8,730 nt of DNA from JAHFQJ01 sp046050125 (GTDB taxonomy: Bacteria; Pseudomonadota; Gammaproteobacteria; Burkholderiales; Burkholderiaceae): the NCBI GenBank assembly GCA_046050125.1, contig JBJOQB010000089.1, forward strand, positions 1 to 8,730. The letters are read 5' to 3'. A program made the translations under genes and the position numbers. Numbering within the stretch: position 1 is the stretch's first letter; each line of letters opens with the position of its first letter. The notes beneath the pieces are model-generated. The model worked only from the letters and a program-made list of their open reading frames with translations, had not been told where the DNA came from and did no database searches. Positions 1 through 5,798 of the stretch are shown piece by piece.

Positions 1-195
1 ATTATAAAATCTATATCTTATCATAATCATTCTTTATTTAAACACTCTCGAAATATCTATATTCATACTTTATATACAATTATGCTAAAAGCTAATAATC
101 TAATATATTTAATAAATTATGTAGAATATTAGTTATTTAAAGTTGTGTATAACGTTATAATATAGATATTATATATTCATTCAACAACATAAAAC
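1..195. other. AT-rich non-coding leader upstream of bolA
   Basis: I see no convincing open frame here on either strand. The stretch is almost entirely A and T. It contains TATGCTAAAA at 81-90, a string that recurs upstream of gyrB and rhlE, and several -10-like strings nearer the BolA start. It probably holds the promoter and 5' untranslated region of the BolA gene. Nothing else can be supported. Confidence 0.6.
143..172 (+). promoter_or_regulatory. Candidate promoter of the BolA-family gene
   Basis: TTGTGT at 143-148 and TATTAT at 167-172 are separated by 18 bases, giving a sigma70-like pair with a predicted start about 16 bases before the ATG. The surroundings are so AT-rich that other -10 strings are present (TATAAT at 156-161, and TATGCTAAAA at 81-90), so the exact promoter is uncertain. 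Confidence 0.3.
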
Positions 196-543
196 ATGAT
201 GCAAAATATGCATAACCCACAAGATTTAAATAATACAAATAATAATTCAGATACACCAAATACAAACACTAAAGATGAATTAATAAATACACTTTATAAC
301 ATACTACAACAAAACTTTAGTGGAAGTATTAACATAATTGATAATAGCCATTTACATGTTGGTCATAATCACGGCGGCGGCAAACACTATACATTACATA
401 TAGTAGACGAAAAATTCAGCGATTTAAACCGTGTGCAAAGACATAGAATAATATATGAAATTCTTGGGCAGTATATGCAAGGCAAAATACATGCATTAGC
501 CTTAAAACTATACAGCCCTTATGAATATTTTAATGAGCAATAA
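196..543 (+). CDS. bolA: BolA family protein
   Basis: This is a 115-residue BolA-family protein. Such proteins are small cytoplasmic partners of monothiol glutaredoxins, act in iron-sulfur cluster handling and, in some bacteria, influence morphology and stress response. The BolA fold runs from about residue 27 to 108: IDNSHLHVGH (48-57), the glycine/histidine loop GGKHY (61-65), the RVQRHRIIYEIL helix (79-90) and IHALALKLYSP (98-108), which holds the invariant His99. The RHR helix and HALAL segment favour the BolA class over the shorter IbaG/YrbA class. The first 26 residues are an Asn/Thr-rich extension with no recognisable domain. Two adjacent ATGs (196 and 199) are possible starts; the second gives a protein beginning Met-Gln-Asn, as rhlE and purK do. 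No Shine-Dalgarno is visible; the leader is CAACA-rich. The gene faces a convergent unknown gene and ends at a terminator hairpin at 568-591. Confidence 0.92.
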   Translation: MMQNMHNPQDLNNTNNNSDTPNTNTKDELINTLYNILQQNFSGSINIIDNSHLHVGHNHGGGKHYTLHIVDEKFSDLNRVQRHRIIYEILGQYMQGKIHALALKLYSPYEYFNEQ

Positions 544-554
544 TATATAAAACA

Positions 555-1175
555 TTAATCATCATAATGCCCTAAAAAGCTAATTAGGGCAATTTTATTA
601 CTTTTATCATCTCTTGCAACAATTAGCCTATCTTTTTGGTTTATGCGATAAGATGTTTTACACTTTATGCTATTTTCACTAAAATCAGGATTATAAAAAC
701 CACCAAAATAAGATAAAGTTTCAGCCTTTGAGCCTACATTTTCCTTATCTTGCTCAATTAATCTAACCATTAAATTAAGTAAACTACTTTCTTGATTGGT
801 TTCCGCTTTCTTAAAATCTGCAACTAATTGACTACAAATAAATAATTCATTTTTTTTATCAATATGTTTAATACCATCTAAGGATAAAAACCCTTCTTTC
901 ACATCACTTGCAATAAATTTACGCAAAGCATCTTCAATAGCATCTTTTTTCTTATTTTCTAAATTTATATCGTATTTATGCGTAAGAATAGAGTTATGCT
1001 TTTTAGCTTCATCAACTAATGCATGCCACTTGCTTACTAATCTGCCATTTTTTGTACATAATGTAATTAAGGAACGCCATTTTTTTACAATACCATCTGA
1101 AATAACAGGCATAGAGCGAAAAATATAATTTTGCATTCTAACATGGTCATTTGCTGGAGGGCCAATTTTTCCCAT
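555..1175 (-). CDS. Unknown 206-aa protein with YoeB-like C-terminal end
   Basis: I do not recognise this protein as a whole. It is soluble, rich in Lys, Asp and Asn, with no signal peptide or membrane segment, and is likely mostly helical up to about residue 150. The last 30 residues (175-206) contain YRINQKDRLI, a hydrophobic strand (IALISF) and end in GHYDD. This pattern resembles the C-terminal strands of YoeB/RelE-fold toxins, which typically show an R-I-x-x-x-x-R-L-V strand and end in HY or HYGD. The preceding 170 residues do not look like a standard YoeB, which is about 85 residues in all, so this could be a fusion, a divergent toxin or a chance likeness. The start is supported by AAGAGGA at 1183-1189, seven bases before the ATG, the clearest ribosome site in the window. 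A small, apparently frameshifted ORF ends 21 bases upstream on the same strand. The real function is unknown. Confidence 0.75.
   Translation of the reverse strand: MGKIGPPANDHVRMQNYIFRSMPVISDGIVKKWRSLITLCTKNGRLVSKWHALVDEAKKHNSILTHKYDINLENKKKDAIEDALRKFIASDVKEGFLSLDGIKHIDKKNELFICSQLVADFKKAETNQESSLLNLMVRLIEQDKENVGSKAETLSYFGGFYNPDFSENSIKCKTSYRINQKDRLIVARDDKSNKIALISFLGHYDD
568..600 (+). terminator. Rho-independent terminator of the BolA gene, inside the convergent CDS
   Basis: TGCCCTAA (568-575) and TTAGGGCA (584-591) form a perfect 8-bp stem with an 8-base loop, followed by ATTTTATTA. This is a good intrinsic terminator for + strand transcription, 25 bases after the BolA stop. The same bases encode the last residues of the minus-strand 206-aa protein, so the hairpin and the coding sequence overlap. 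Confidence 0.7.
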
Positions 1176-1182
1176 AATAAAA

Positions 1183-1189
1183 TCCTCTT
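1183..1189 (-). promoter_or_regulatory. Ribosome binding site of the 206-aa gene
   Basis: On the minus strand the bases read AAGAGGA, then seven bases, then the ATG at 1175. This is the only strong Shine-Dalgarno match I find before a gene in the window, and it fixes the start codon. Confidence 0.65.
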
Positions 1190-1196
1190 AATTTTG

Positions 1197-1410
1197 TTAA
1201 TTGTTTAATTCTTTACTATCTGTATCTACAGTATTCTCTACATTTGATTGTGTTAGAGAATTACTATAAATCTAATTTTAGATTTTGTACATCTTGTGCT
1301 GTTACTATTTTTTCTAGCTTAATATCTGATTTATATCCGTTAGAAAAATCATTAAGTACACTACGACAAGCATTAACTTGCATAGATGAAAAATTATTGG
1401 TAAGAGTCAT
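1197..1410 (-). pseudogene. Small frameshifted ORF upstream of the 206-aa gene
   Basis: On the minus strand an ATG at 1410 opens a 48-codon frame ending at TAG (1266-1264), with product MTLTNNFSSMQVN...NLKLDL. If the single base at 1266 is skipped, the frame continues for 22 more codons (SNSLTQSNVENTVD...) to a TAA at 1199-1197, eight bases before the ribosome site of the 206-aa gene. The joined product would be 70 residues, polar and acidic at its end. The clean read-through to a stop placed just before the next ribosome site is what suggests one gene with a one-base insertion. I do not recognise a family. By position it could be the first gene of a two-gene operon, possibly an antitoxin if the downstream protein is a toxin, but no antitoxin motif is visible. 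It could also be an intact 48-residue ORF (1264-1410) or chance. Confidence 0.4.
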
Positions 1411-1443
1411 TTTTAATTATAGTAATTCAAATTAACATAATTA

Positions 1444-1491
1444 TAATATATTTTGATAATATATTAAATGAAATTTATTAAATAATTTCAT
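1444..1491. repeat. Two adjacent AT-rich inverted repeats upstream of gyrB
   Basis: TAATATATT (1444-1452) and AATATATTA (1458-1466) form a perfect 9-bp dyad with a 5-base spacer. ATGAAATT (1468-1475) and AATTTCAT (1484-1491) form a perfect 8-bp dyad with an 8-base spacer. They lie between the divergent small ORF and gyrB. They could be protein-binding dyads or weak hairpins, but perfect dyads this long are easy to find by chance in such AT-rich DNA. Confidence 0.4.
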
Positions 1492-1532
1492 GTGAATTTA
1501 ACCTGATAATTATTGCTTATAAAACATAAAAT

Positions 1533-1565
1533 TTAACAACAAAAAATCTCAAAATATGCTAAAAT
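1533..1565 (+). promoter_or_regulatory. Candidate gyrB promoter
   Basis: TTAACA (1533-1538) is followed after 16 bases by TATGCT (1555-1560). The overlapping string TGCTAAAAT (1557-1565) matches the extended -10 form TGnTAtAAT. Either reading puts the transcription start about 25 to 35 bases before the gyrB ATG at 1599. The string TATGCTAAAAT is found again at 5694-5704 upstream of rhlE. Confidence 0.45.
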
Positions 1566-1598
1566 AATGTGTTATATTCAACACACAATTTCATACCT

Positions 1599-4076
1599 AT
1601 GGAAAATACTCTTACTGCAGTTCCTGCCGATATTCCTGCTGATTACAATGCGGCATCGATTCAAATTTTAGAGGGTTTGGAAGCAGTTCGCAAACGCCCA
1701 GGTATGTACATTGGTGATACATCTGACGGAACAGGTTTACATCATCTTGTATTTGAAGTACTGGATAACTCAATCGACGAAGCACTAGCTGGATATTGTA
1801 GTGAAATTCATTTAACCATTCATCATGATAATTCAATCTCAATTACTGATAATGGTCGTGGTATTCCAACTGGCGTTAAAATGGACGACAAGTTTGAATT
1901 TAAACGCAGTGCAGCTGAAATTGTAATGACTGAATTACATGCAGGTGGTAAGTTTGACCAAAATAGCTATAAAGTTTCAGGTGGTTTACATGGTGTTGGT
2001 GTTTCGTGCGTAAATGGATTATCAAAATGGTTAGTTCTAAATATTAAACGTGATGGTAAAATGTATAGCATGCGTTTTGAACGTGGCGTAACACAAAACC
2101 GTATTATTGAAGAGCAAGATGGTGTTTTAATATCTCCAATTGCATGTACAGGTACAACTGAAAAGCGTGGTACTGAAGTGCATTTTATGGCAGATGAAGA
2201 GATTTTTGGTCAAGTTGAATTTCACTATGAAATTTTATCAAAACGTATTCGTGAGTTATCATTCCTAAACAACGGCGTACATATTAAATTAACTGATGAA
2301 CGCACAGGAAAAGAAGAGAGTTTTGCATTTAGTGGAGGTGTTAAAGGGTTTGTCGAATATATTAACCGTGCAAAAACACCCTTGCATACAAATGTATTCA
2401 CAGCGAATAATTCTAAAGATGGAATTGGCGTAGAAGTAGCAATGCAATGGAATGATTCATATGCAGAGCAAGTACTATGTTTTACTAACAATATTCCACA
2501 ACGTGATGGCGGTACGCATTTAACAGGTTTGCGTGCAGGCATGACACGTGTTATTAATAAATATATTGATGAGCATGATTTAGCTAAGAAAGCTAAAGTT
2601 GAAACATCTGGTGATGATATGCGTGAAGGTTTAGCTTGCGTACTATCTGTAAAAGTACCAGAACCTAAATTCTCATCACAAACTAAAGATAAATTAGTAT
2701 CAAGCGAAGTAAGAGCTCCAATTGAAGAATTAGTGAGTAAAGCCTTAGAATCATACTTACTTGAAAATCCAAACGATGCTAAAGCAATTTGTGGCAAAAT
2801 TATTGAAGCTGCAAGAGCAAGAGAAGCAGCCAGAAAAGCCCGTGAAATGACACGTCGCAAAGGCGTGCTTGATGGCGTTGGTTTACCAGGTAAATTAGCT
2901 GATTGCCAAGAAAAAGACCCTAGAATGTGTGAATTATTTATCGTAGAGGGTGATAGTGCGGGCGGAAGTGCAAAACAAGGACGTGATAGGAAATTCCAAG
3001 CAATATTACCATTAAAAGGTAAAATTTTAAATGTTGAGCGTGCTAGGTTTGATAAAATGCTATCAAATCAAGAAGTTGTAACATTGATTACCGCTTTAGG
3101 TGTTGGTATTGGTAAAGATGATTATAATATCGAAAAATTACGTTACCATAGAATTATTATCATGACAGATGCGGACGTGGACGGTAGCCACATTCGTACA
3201 TTATTACTAACTTTCTTCTATCGCCAAATGCCTGAATTGTTAGAGCGTGGTCATATCTACATTGCACAACCACCTTTATATAAAGTTAAGCACCAAAAAG
3301 AAGAGCGTTATATCAAAGATGATGAAGAATTAATTACATATCTTACAAATATTGCATTATTTGAAGCAAGCTTGCATGTGAATAAGCAAGCAATTGAGCA
3401 AAGCGAATTTTTAGATTTATGTAATAATTATCAACAAGCTCAAAGATTGGTTAATCGTTTACGTAAAAGTATTGATGAGCAAGTATTAAATGCTGTGTTA
3501 GCGGGTATTGATATTAATTTAGATAGCCATGAAAATGCTTTAAATAGTGCAAATAGCTTAAATAGTCATATTCCAAATGTTACAATTGATGTAGAAATGA
3601 ATATTGAAGAACATCATCAATTAATCATTAAACGCCAACATCATGGTAATACAAAAACTAGCACAGTGCCTTACTCTTGGGTACATAGTAGTGATTATGC
3701 ATTTTTACGCAAAGTTGCTAGCATGATATCTCAATACAAAAATAGCGATTTAAGCAAAGATATTGTTATTCAACGTGGTAATGGCGAAAAGGCAAAACAA
3801 CAAAATGTAACTAGCTTCCCACAAGCAATGCAATGGTTAATGCAACAAGCTGAACAAACAACATCACGCCAACGCTACAAAGGTTTAGGGGAGATGAACC
3901 CAGACCAGTTATGGGAAACAACTATGGACGCTACTAAACGTCGCTTACTTAAAGTACAAATTGAAGATGCAATCATGGCCGACCAAGTATTTTCAACGCT
4001 TATGGGTGATGATGTTGAACCACGTAAGAACTTTATTGAAAGCAATGCTATTTATGCACAAAATATAGATATTTAA
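1599..4076 (+). CDS. gyrB: DNA gyrase subunit B
   Basis: This is the 825-residue ATPase subunit of DNA gyrase, which with GyrA introduces negative supercoils. The GHKL ATPase runs through about residue 240: catalytic Glu53 and Asn57 (VFEVLDNSIDEA), DNGRGIP (84-90) and the ATP lid GGLHGVGV (128-135). The transducer follows, including QTKDKL (361-366). The Toprim domain shows EGDSAGG (450-456) and TDADVDG (523-529) with acidic residues 450, 524, 526 and 528. Asp452 and Lys473 match the quinolone-region Asp426 and Lys447 of E. coli, and Arg151 matches Arg136, so no known resistance change is visible there. A large insertion typical of Gram-negative GyrB lies at about 565-755, before QRYKGLGEMNPDQLWETTMD (758-777). 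The ending NIDI is typical of betaproteobacteria. I chose ATG 1599; an in-frame GTG at 1569 would add ten unconserved residues. No Shine-Dalgarno is visible. The neighbours are unknown genes, not dnaA/dnaN. Confidence 0.98.
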   Translation: MENTLTAVPADIPADYNAASIQILEGLEAVRKRPGMYIGDTSDGTGLHHLVFEVLDNSIDEALAGYCSEIHLTIHHDNSISITDNGRGIPTGVKMDDKFEFKRSAAEIVMTELHAGGKFDQNSYKVSGGLHGVGVSCVNGLSKWLVLNIKRDGKMYSMRFERGVTQNRIIEEQDGVLISPIACTGTTEKRGTEVHFMADEEIFGQVEFHYEILSKRIRELSFLNNGVHIKLTDERTGKEESFAFSGGVKGFVEYINRAKTPLHTNVFTANNSKDGIGVEVAMQWNDSYAEQVLCFTNNIPQRDGGTHLTGLRAGMTRVINKYIDEHDLAKKAKVETSGDDMREGLACVLSVKVPEPKFSSQTKDKLVSSEVRAPIEELVSKALESYLLENPNDAKAICGKIIEAARAREAARKAREMTRRKGVLDGVGLPGKLADCQEKDPRMCELFIVEGDSAGGSAKQGRDRKFQAILPLKGKILNVERARFDKMLSNQEVVTLITALGVGIGKDDYNIEKLRYHRIIIMTDADVDGSHIRTLLLTFFYRQMPELLERGHIYIAQPPLYKVKHQKEERYIKDDEELITYLTNIALFEASLHVNKQAIEQSEFLDLCNNYQQAQRLVNRLRKSIDEQVLNAVLAGIDINLDSHENALNSANSLNSHIPNVTIDVEMNIEEHHQLIIKRQHHGNTKTSTVPYSWVHSSDYAFLRKVASMISQYKNSDLSKDIVIQRGNGEKAKQQNVTSFPQAMQWLMQQAEQTTSRQRYKGLGEMNPDQLWETTMDATKRRLLKVQIEDAIMADQVFSTLMGDDVEPRKNFIESNAIYAQNIDI

Positions 4077-4088
4077 AATATATTATAA

Positions 4089-4152
4089 GTCATATCTGCG
4101 AAGGCAGGAATCCAAGTTTATGTTTCTGGATTCCCGTCTACACGGGAATGAC
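4089..4152. repeat. Palindromic intergenic repeat with a dRS3-like core
   Basis: The arms at 4089-4114 and 4127-4152 (GTCAT...GGAATCCA and TGGATTCC...AATGAC) are imperfect inverted copies, about 19 of 26 positions pairing, around a 12-base loop. The right arm contains ATTCCC-N8-GGGAAT at 4130-4149, itself a short palindrome and an exact fit to the consensus I know for the Neisseria dRS3 element; the left arm has decayed. Repeats of this GGAATCCAG/GGGAATGAC type are scattered through many beta- and gammaproteobacterial genomes, often after stop codons. It lies 13 bases after gyrB and 57 bases beyond the convergent gene. As RNA it would form a hairpin that could attenuate or protect transcripts. 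The T-run after it is weak, so a classical terminator is not certain. It is clearly richer in G+C than its surroundings. Confidence 0.8.
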
Positions 4153-4208
4153 ATTAAATCAACTTTTTATTTATATTTAATACTCTCACAATTAATTAAT
4201 TGAATAAT

Positions 4209-4787
4209 CTACTTAGCATTTGGATTATCAACAAACTTATCAACTAATCTTAAGTCTTCAAAAACTTGTGATTTAGCCTCAAACTCTACTGCTTCGATAC
4301 CTATATCAGCTAATTTATTAATAGTATCATCAATACCTGTAGCCACACTATCCAGCGTATATCCTGCTCTTGCAAGATTTCTAATTGCTGTATTTGCAGA
4401 TGAAAGACCTTTCTTTTGAGTTGAATCCAAACCATTTTTATTAGATAAACGTGATACTATGTCAGTTGCACCAATTAAGGCATCTCTCTTTTTAGTTAAG
4501 CTTTCTAATTTCTTTTCTAAATCACTTTCTCTTGATACTCTATCTGCTCTAGATTCAATTAAACTTACTTTAGTATTCACTAAAATACTATGACCTTGAT
4601 TTTCCATAGTACTATAATTAGCTTCATAGTATTGATTTACTAAACCATCTTTTAAATTTGCAAATTCTTTCTCAAAAGCAGGAGTTGCAAGCTTTTGCCC
4701 CTCATGTAAGCTGAGCAAACCATTTGCAAGACGATATTGTTGCGTTAAAGCATGTTTGTAAGATGCTGTATCTTTTGAAGAAATCAT
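4209..4787 (-). CDS. Unknown 192-aa helical, coiled-coil protein
   Basis: I do not recognise this protein. It has 192 residues, no signal peptide or membrane span, and contains no Cys and no Trp. Composition and spacing suggest an all-helical protein. Residues about 72-107 (RADRVSRESDLEKKLESL and neighbours) have the charged heptad pattern of a coiled coil, and a second amphipathic stretch covers about 128-165. The gene converges on gyrB, from which it is separated by the palindromic repeat, and diverges from the DUF5329-sugE pair across a 126-base gap. No Shine-Dalgarno is visible before the ATG; the bases there are nearly all A and T. The long open frame and protein-like composition make it a likely real gene, but nothing around it reveals a job. 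Structural or secreted helical proteins, phage-derived proteins or regulators are all possible. Confidence 0.72.
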   Translation of the reverse strand: MISSKDTASYKHALTQQYRLANGLLSLHEGQKLATPAFEKEFANLKDGLVNQYYEANYSTMENQGHSILVNTKVSLIESRADRVSRESDLEKKLESLTKKRDALIGATDIVSRLSNKNGLDSTQKKGLSSANTAIRNLARAGYTLDSVATGIDDTINKLADIGIEAVEFEAKSQVFEDLRLVDKFVDNPNAK

Positions 4788-4815
4788 AATGTTTAAATTT
4801 TAAAAATAATAAAAC

Positions 4816-4843
4816 CTAATCTTACTTATTTTATTAAGATTAG
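4816..4843. repeat. 9-bp inverted repeat in the divergent intergenic region
   Basis: CTAATCTTA (4816-4824) and TAAGATTAG (4835-4843) are perfect inverted copies with a 10-base spacer. A third AATCTTA lies at 4879-4885. The dyad lies between two divergent genes, 29 bases from the minus-strand ATG, where an operator acting on one or both promoters would be expected. No matching regulator gene is recognisable in the window. Confidence 0.4.
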
Positions 4844-4871
4844 TAAATATACTAACGTTTTATAAATCATG

Positions 4872-4877
4872 TATAAT
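4872..4877 (+). promoter_or_regulatory. Candidate -10 of the DUF5329-sugE operon
   Basis: A perfect TATAAT lies 36 bases before the DUF5329 ATG. No good -35 is found 16 to 18 bases upstream, so this rests on the -10 alone. The dyad at 4816-4843 lies just upstream. Confidence 0.3.
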
Positions 4878-4913
4878 AAATCTTAATCTCTTGGTAACAG
4901 CTAATTATTTATT

Positions 4914-5276
4914 ATGAAACATAAAATATTTATTTTAATGTTAGGTTTATTTCCATTATTGCTAAATGCAAAAGAATTAAATGAAAACAGCAAAAATGAA
5001 ATATCTCACTTATTAAACTATATTAATAATTCAAATTGTGAATTTAATCGCAATGGAACATGGTATAAATCAAGTGAAGCACAAAAACATATTCAAAAAA
5101 AATATGATTATGCAATAAATAAAGGCGTGATTAATTCAACTGAAGATTTTATTAGTTATGCAGCGGATAAAAGCAGTATGACAGGTGTAAAATATAAAAT
5201 TAAATGTGCTAAAGATAAAGAAATAACTAGCTCTGAATGGCTAAATGCTGAACTAACAAAATTTAGAAAAAAATAA
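4914..5276 (+). CDS. DUF5329 family exported protein
   Basis: This 120-residue protein has a short N-terminal signal peptide: Lys-rich start, hydrophobic stretch at about 5-17 and probable cleavage after Ala19 (LLLNA|KEL). It should therefore be periplasmic. The mature part matches what I know of DUF5329: an initial helix (EISHLLNYI), then CEFNRNGTWY (42-51), an AQKHIQKKYDYA helix (56-67), TEDFISYAADKSS (76-88) and a second cysteine at 98. Cys42 and Cys98 are the only cysteines and could form a disulfide. The function of the family is unknown to me. The gene is followed within 27 bases by sugE, so the two are probably cotranscribed. No Shine-Dalgarno is visible. Confidence 0.8.
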   Translation: MKHKIFILMLGLFPLLLNAKELNENSKNEISHLLNYINNSNCEFNRNGTWYKSSEAQKHIQKKYDYAINKGVINSTEDFISYAADKSSMTGVKYKIKCAKDKEITSSEWLNAELTKFRKK

Positions 5277-5303
5277 TTTAATAAAATTAAGATGAATATT
5301 AAT

Positions 5304-5615
5304 ATGAATTGGATAATTTTAATCATCGCAGGATTGCTAGAAATTGTGTGGGCAATCGGTCTAAAATATACGCAAGGTTTTAGTCAAATTATACCTAGCA
5401 TTATTACAGTTTTTGCAATGATTGCTAGCGTGGTTTTACTTAGTCTATCCATGAAAAGCTTGCCTGTTGGCACTGCTTATGCTGTATGGGTTGGAATTGG
5501 GGCAACAGGAACTGCTATTTTAGGGATTATTTTATTTAAAGAACCTGCTAGCATAGCTAAAATTATTAGTATATTACTTATAATTAGTGGAATAATTGGA
5601 TTAAAAATATCTTAA
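5304..5615 (+). CDS. sugE: SugE/Gdx-type small multidrug resistance transporter
   Basis: This is a four-helix inner-membrane protein of the SMR family that works as a dual-topology dimer and exchanges a cation for protons. The sequence follows the SugE/Gdx branch, whose characterised members export guanidinium: NWIILIIAGLLEIVWAIGLK at the start, with the essential glutamate at residue 13, then MKSLPVGTAYAVWVGIGA in the second and third helices and IISGIIGLKIS at the end. The motif KSLPVGTAYAVW and the tryptophan after the glutamate separate it from EmrE-type multidrug members. I chose ATG 5304 because the family starts one or two residues before the Trp, giving 103 residues. An in-frame ATG at 5292 would add four residues (MNIN) and leave a 15-base gap to the previous gene. 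No guanidine riboswitch is recognisable upstream. Confidence 0.93.
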   Translation: MNWIILIIAGLLEIVWAIGLKYTQGFSQIIPSIITVFAMIASVVLLSLSMKSLPVGTAYAVWVGIGATGTAILGIILFKEPASIAKIISILLIISGIIGLKIS

Positions 5616-5740
5616 ATTATTTATATATTATTTTTATTAATAAATATGATATATGTGCAATATCGCTACAATTTAGAGCAAATTTTACAATAGTATGCTA
5701 AAATTACTATTAAAGAATAAGGCTTATATAATTATTAAAA

Positions 5741-5770
5741 TTGCTAATTTAACCTATATTAATTTATAGA
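5741..5770 (+). promoter_or_regulatory. Candidate promoter of rhlE
   Basis: TTGCTA (5741-5746) and TATAGA (5765-5770) are 18 bases apart and would start transcription about 22 bases before the ATG. A second candidate is TATGCTAAAAT at 5694-5704, an extended -10 (TGCTAAAAT) like the one before gyrB, which would give a leader of about 90 bases. The rest of the 5616-5798 gap shows only AT-rich sequence, including the 12-bp palindrome TTTATTAATAAA at 5633-5644. Confidence 0.3.
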
Positions 5771-5798
5771 TTGCATTTTAATAACAACTCAATTTAAC

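Noticed and set aside
1244..1435. Plus-strand 63-codon open frame starting with TTG
   Set aside because: It has a rare start codon, no ribosome site and no recognisable sequence, and it lies antisense to the better-supported small minus-strand ORF.
1436..1598. Replication origin upstream of gyrB
   Set aside because: The region is AT-rich, but I see no TTATCCACA-like DnaA boxes and no dnaA or dnaN gene beside it.
1569..1598. Upstream GTG as the start of GyrB
   Set aside because: The ten added residues are not conserved in the family, and the start would fall almost at the predicted transcription start. ATG 1599 fits better.
2225..2860. 211-codon open frame on the minus strand inside gyrB
   Set aside because: It is fully antisense to a highly conserved part of gyrB. 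The open frame follows from gyrB codon use, and the product resembles nothing I know.
4089..4152. CRISPR repeat or classical terminator
   Set aside because: There is a single palindromic unit with no regularly spaced copies, and no convincing T-run follows it on either strand.
4788..4913. Guanidine riboswitch upstream of the DUF5329-sugE pair
   Set aside because: I looked for the paired hairpins with ACGR loops of the mini-ykkC class and for the longer ykkC class and found neither. The only hairpin is the AT-rich 9-bp dyad.
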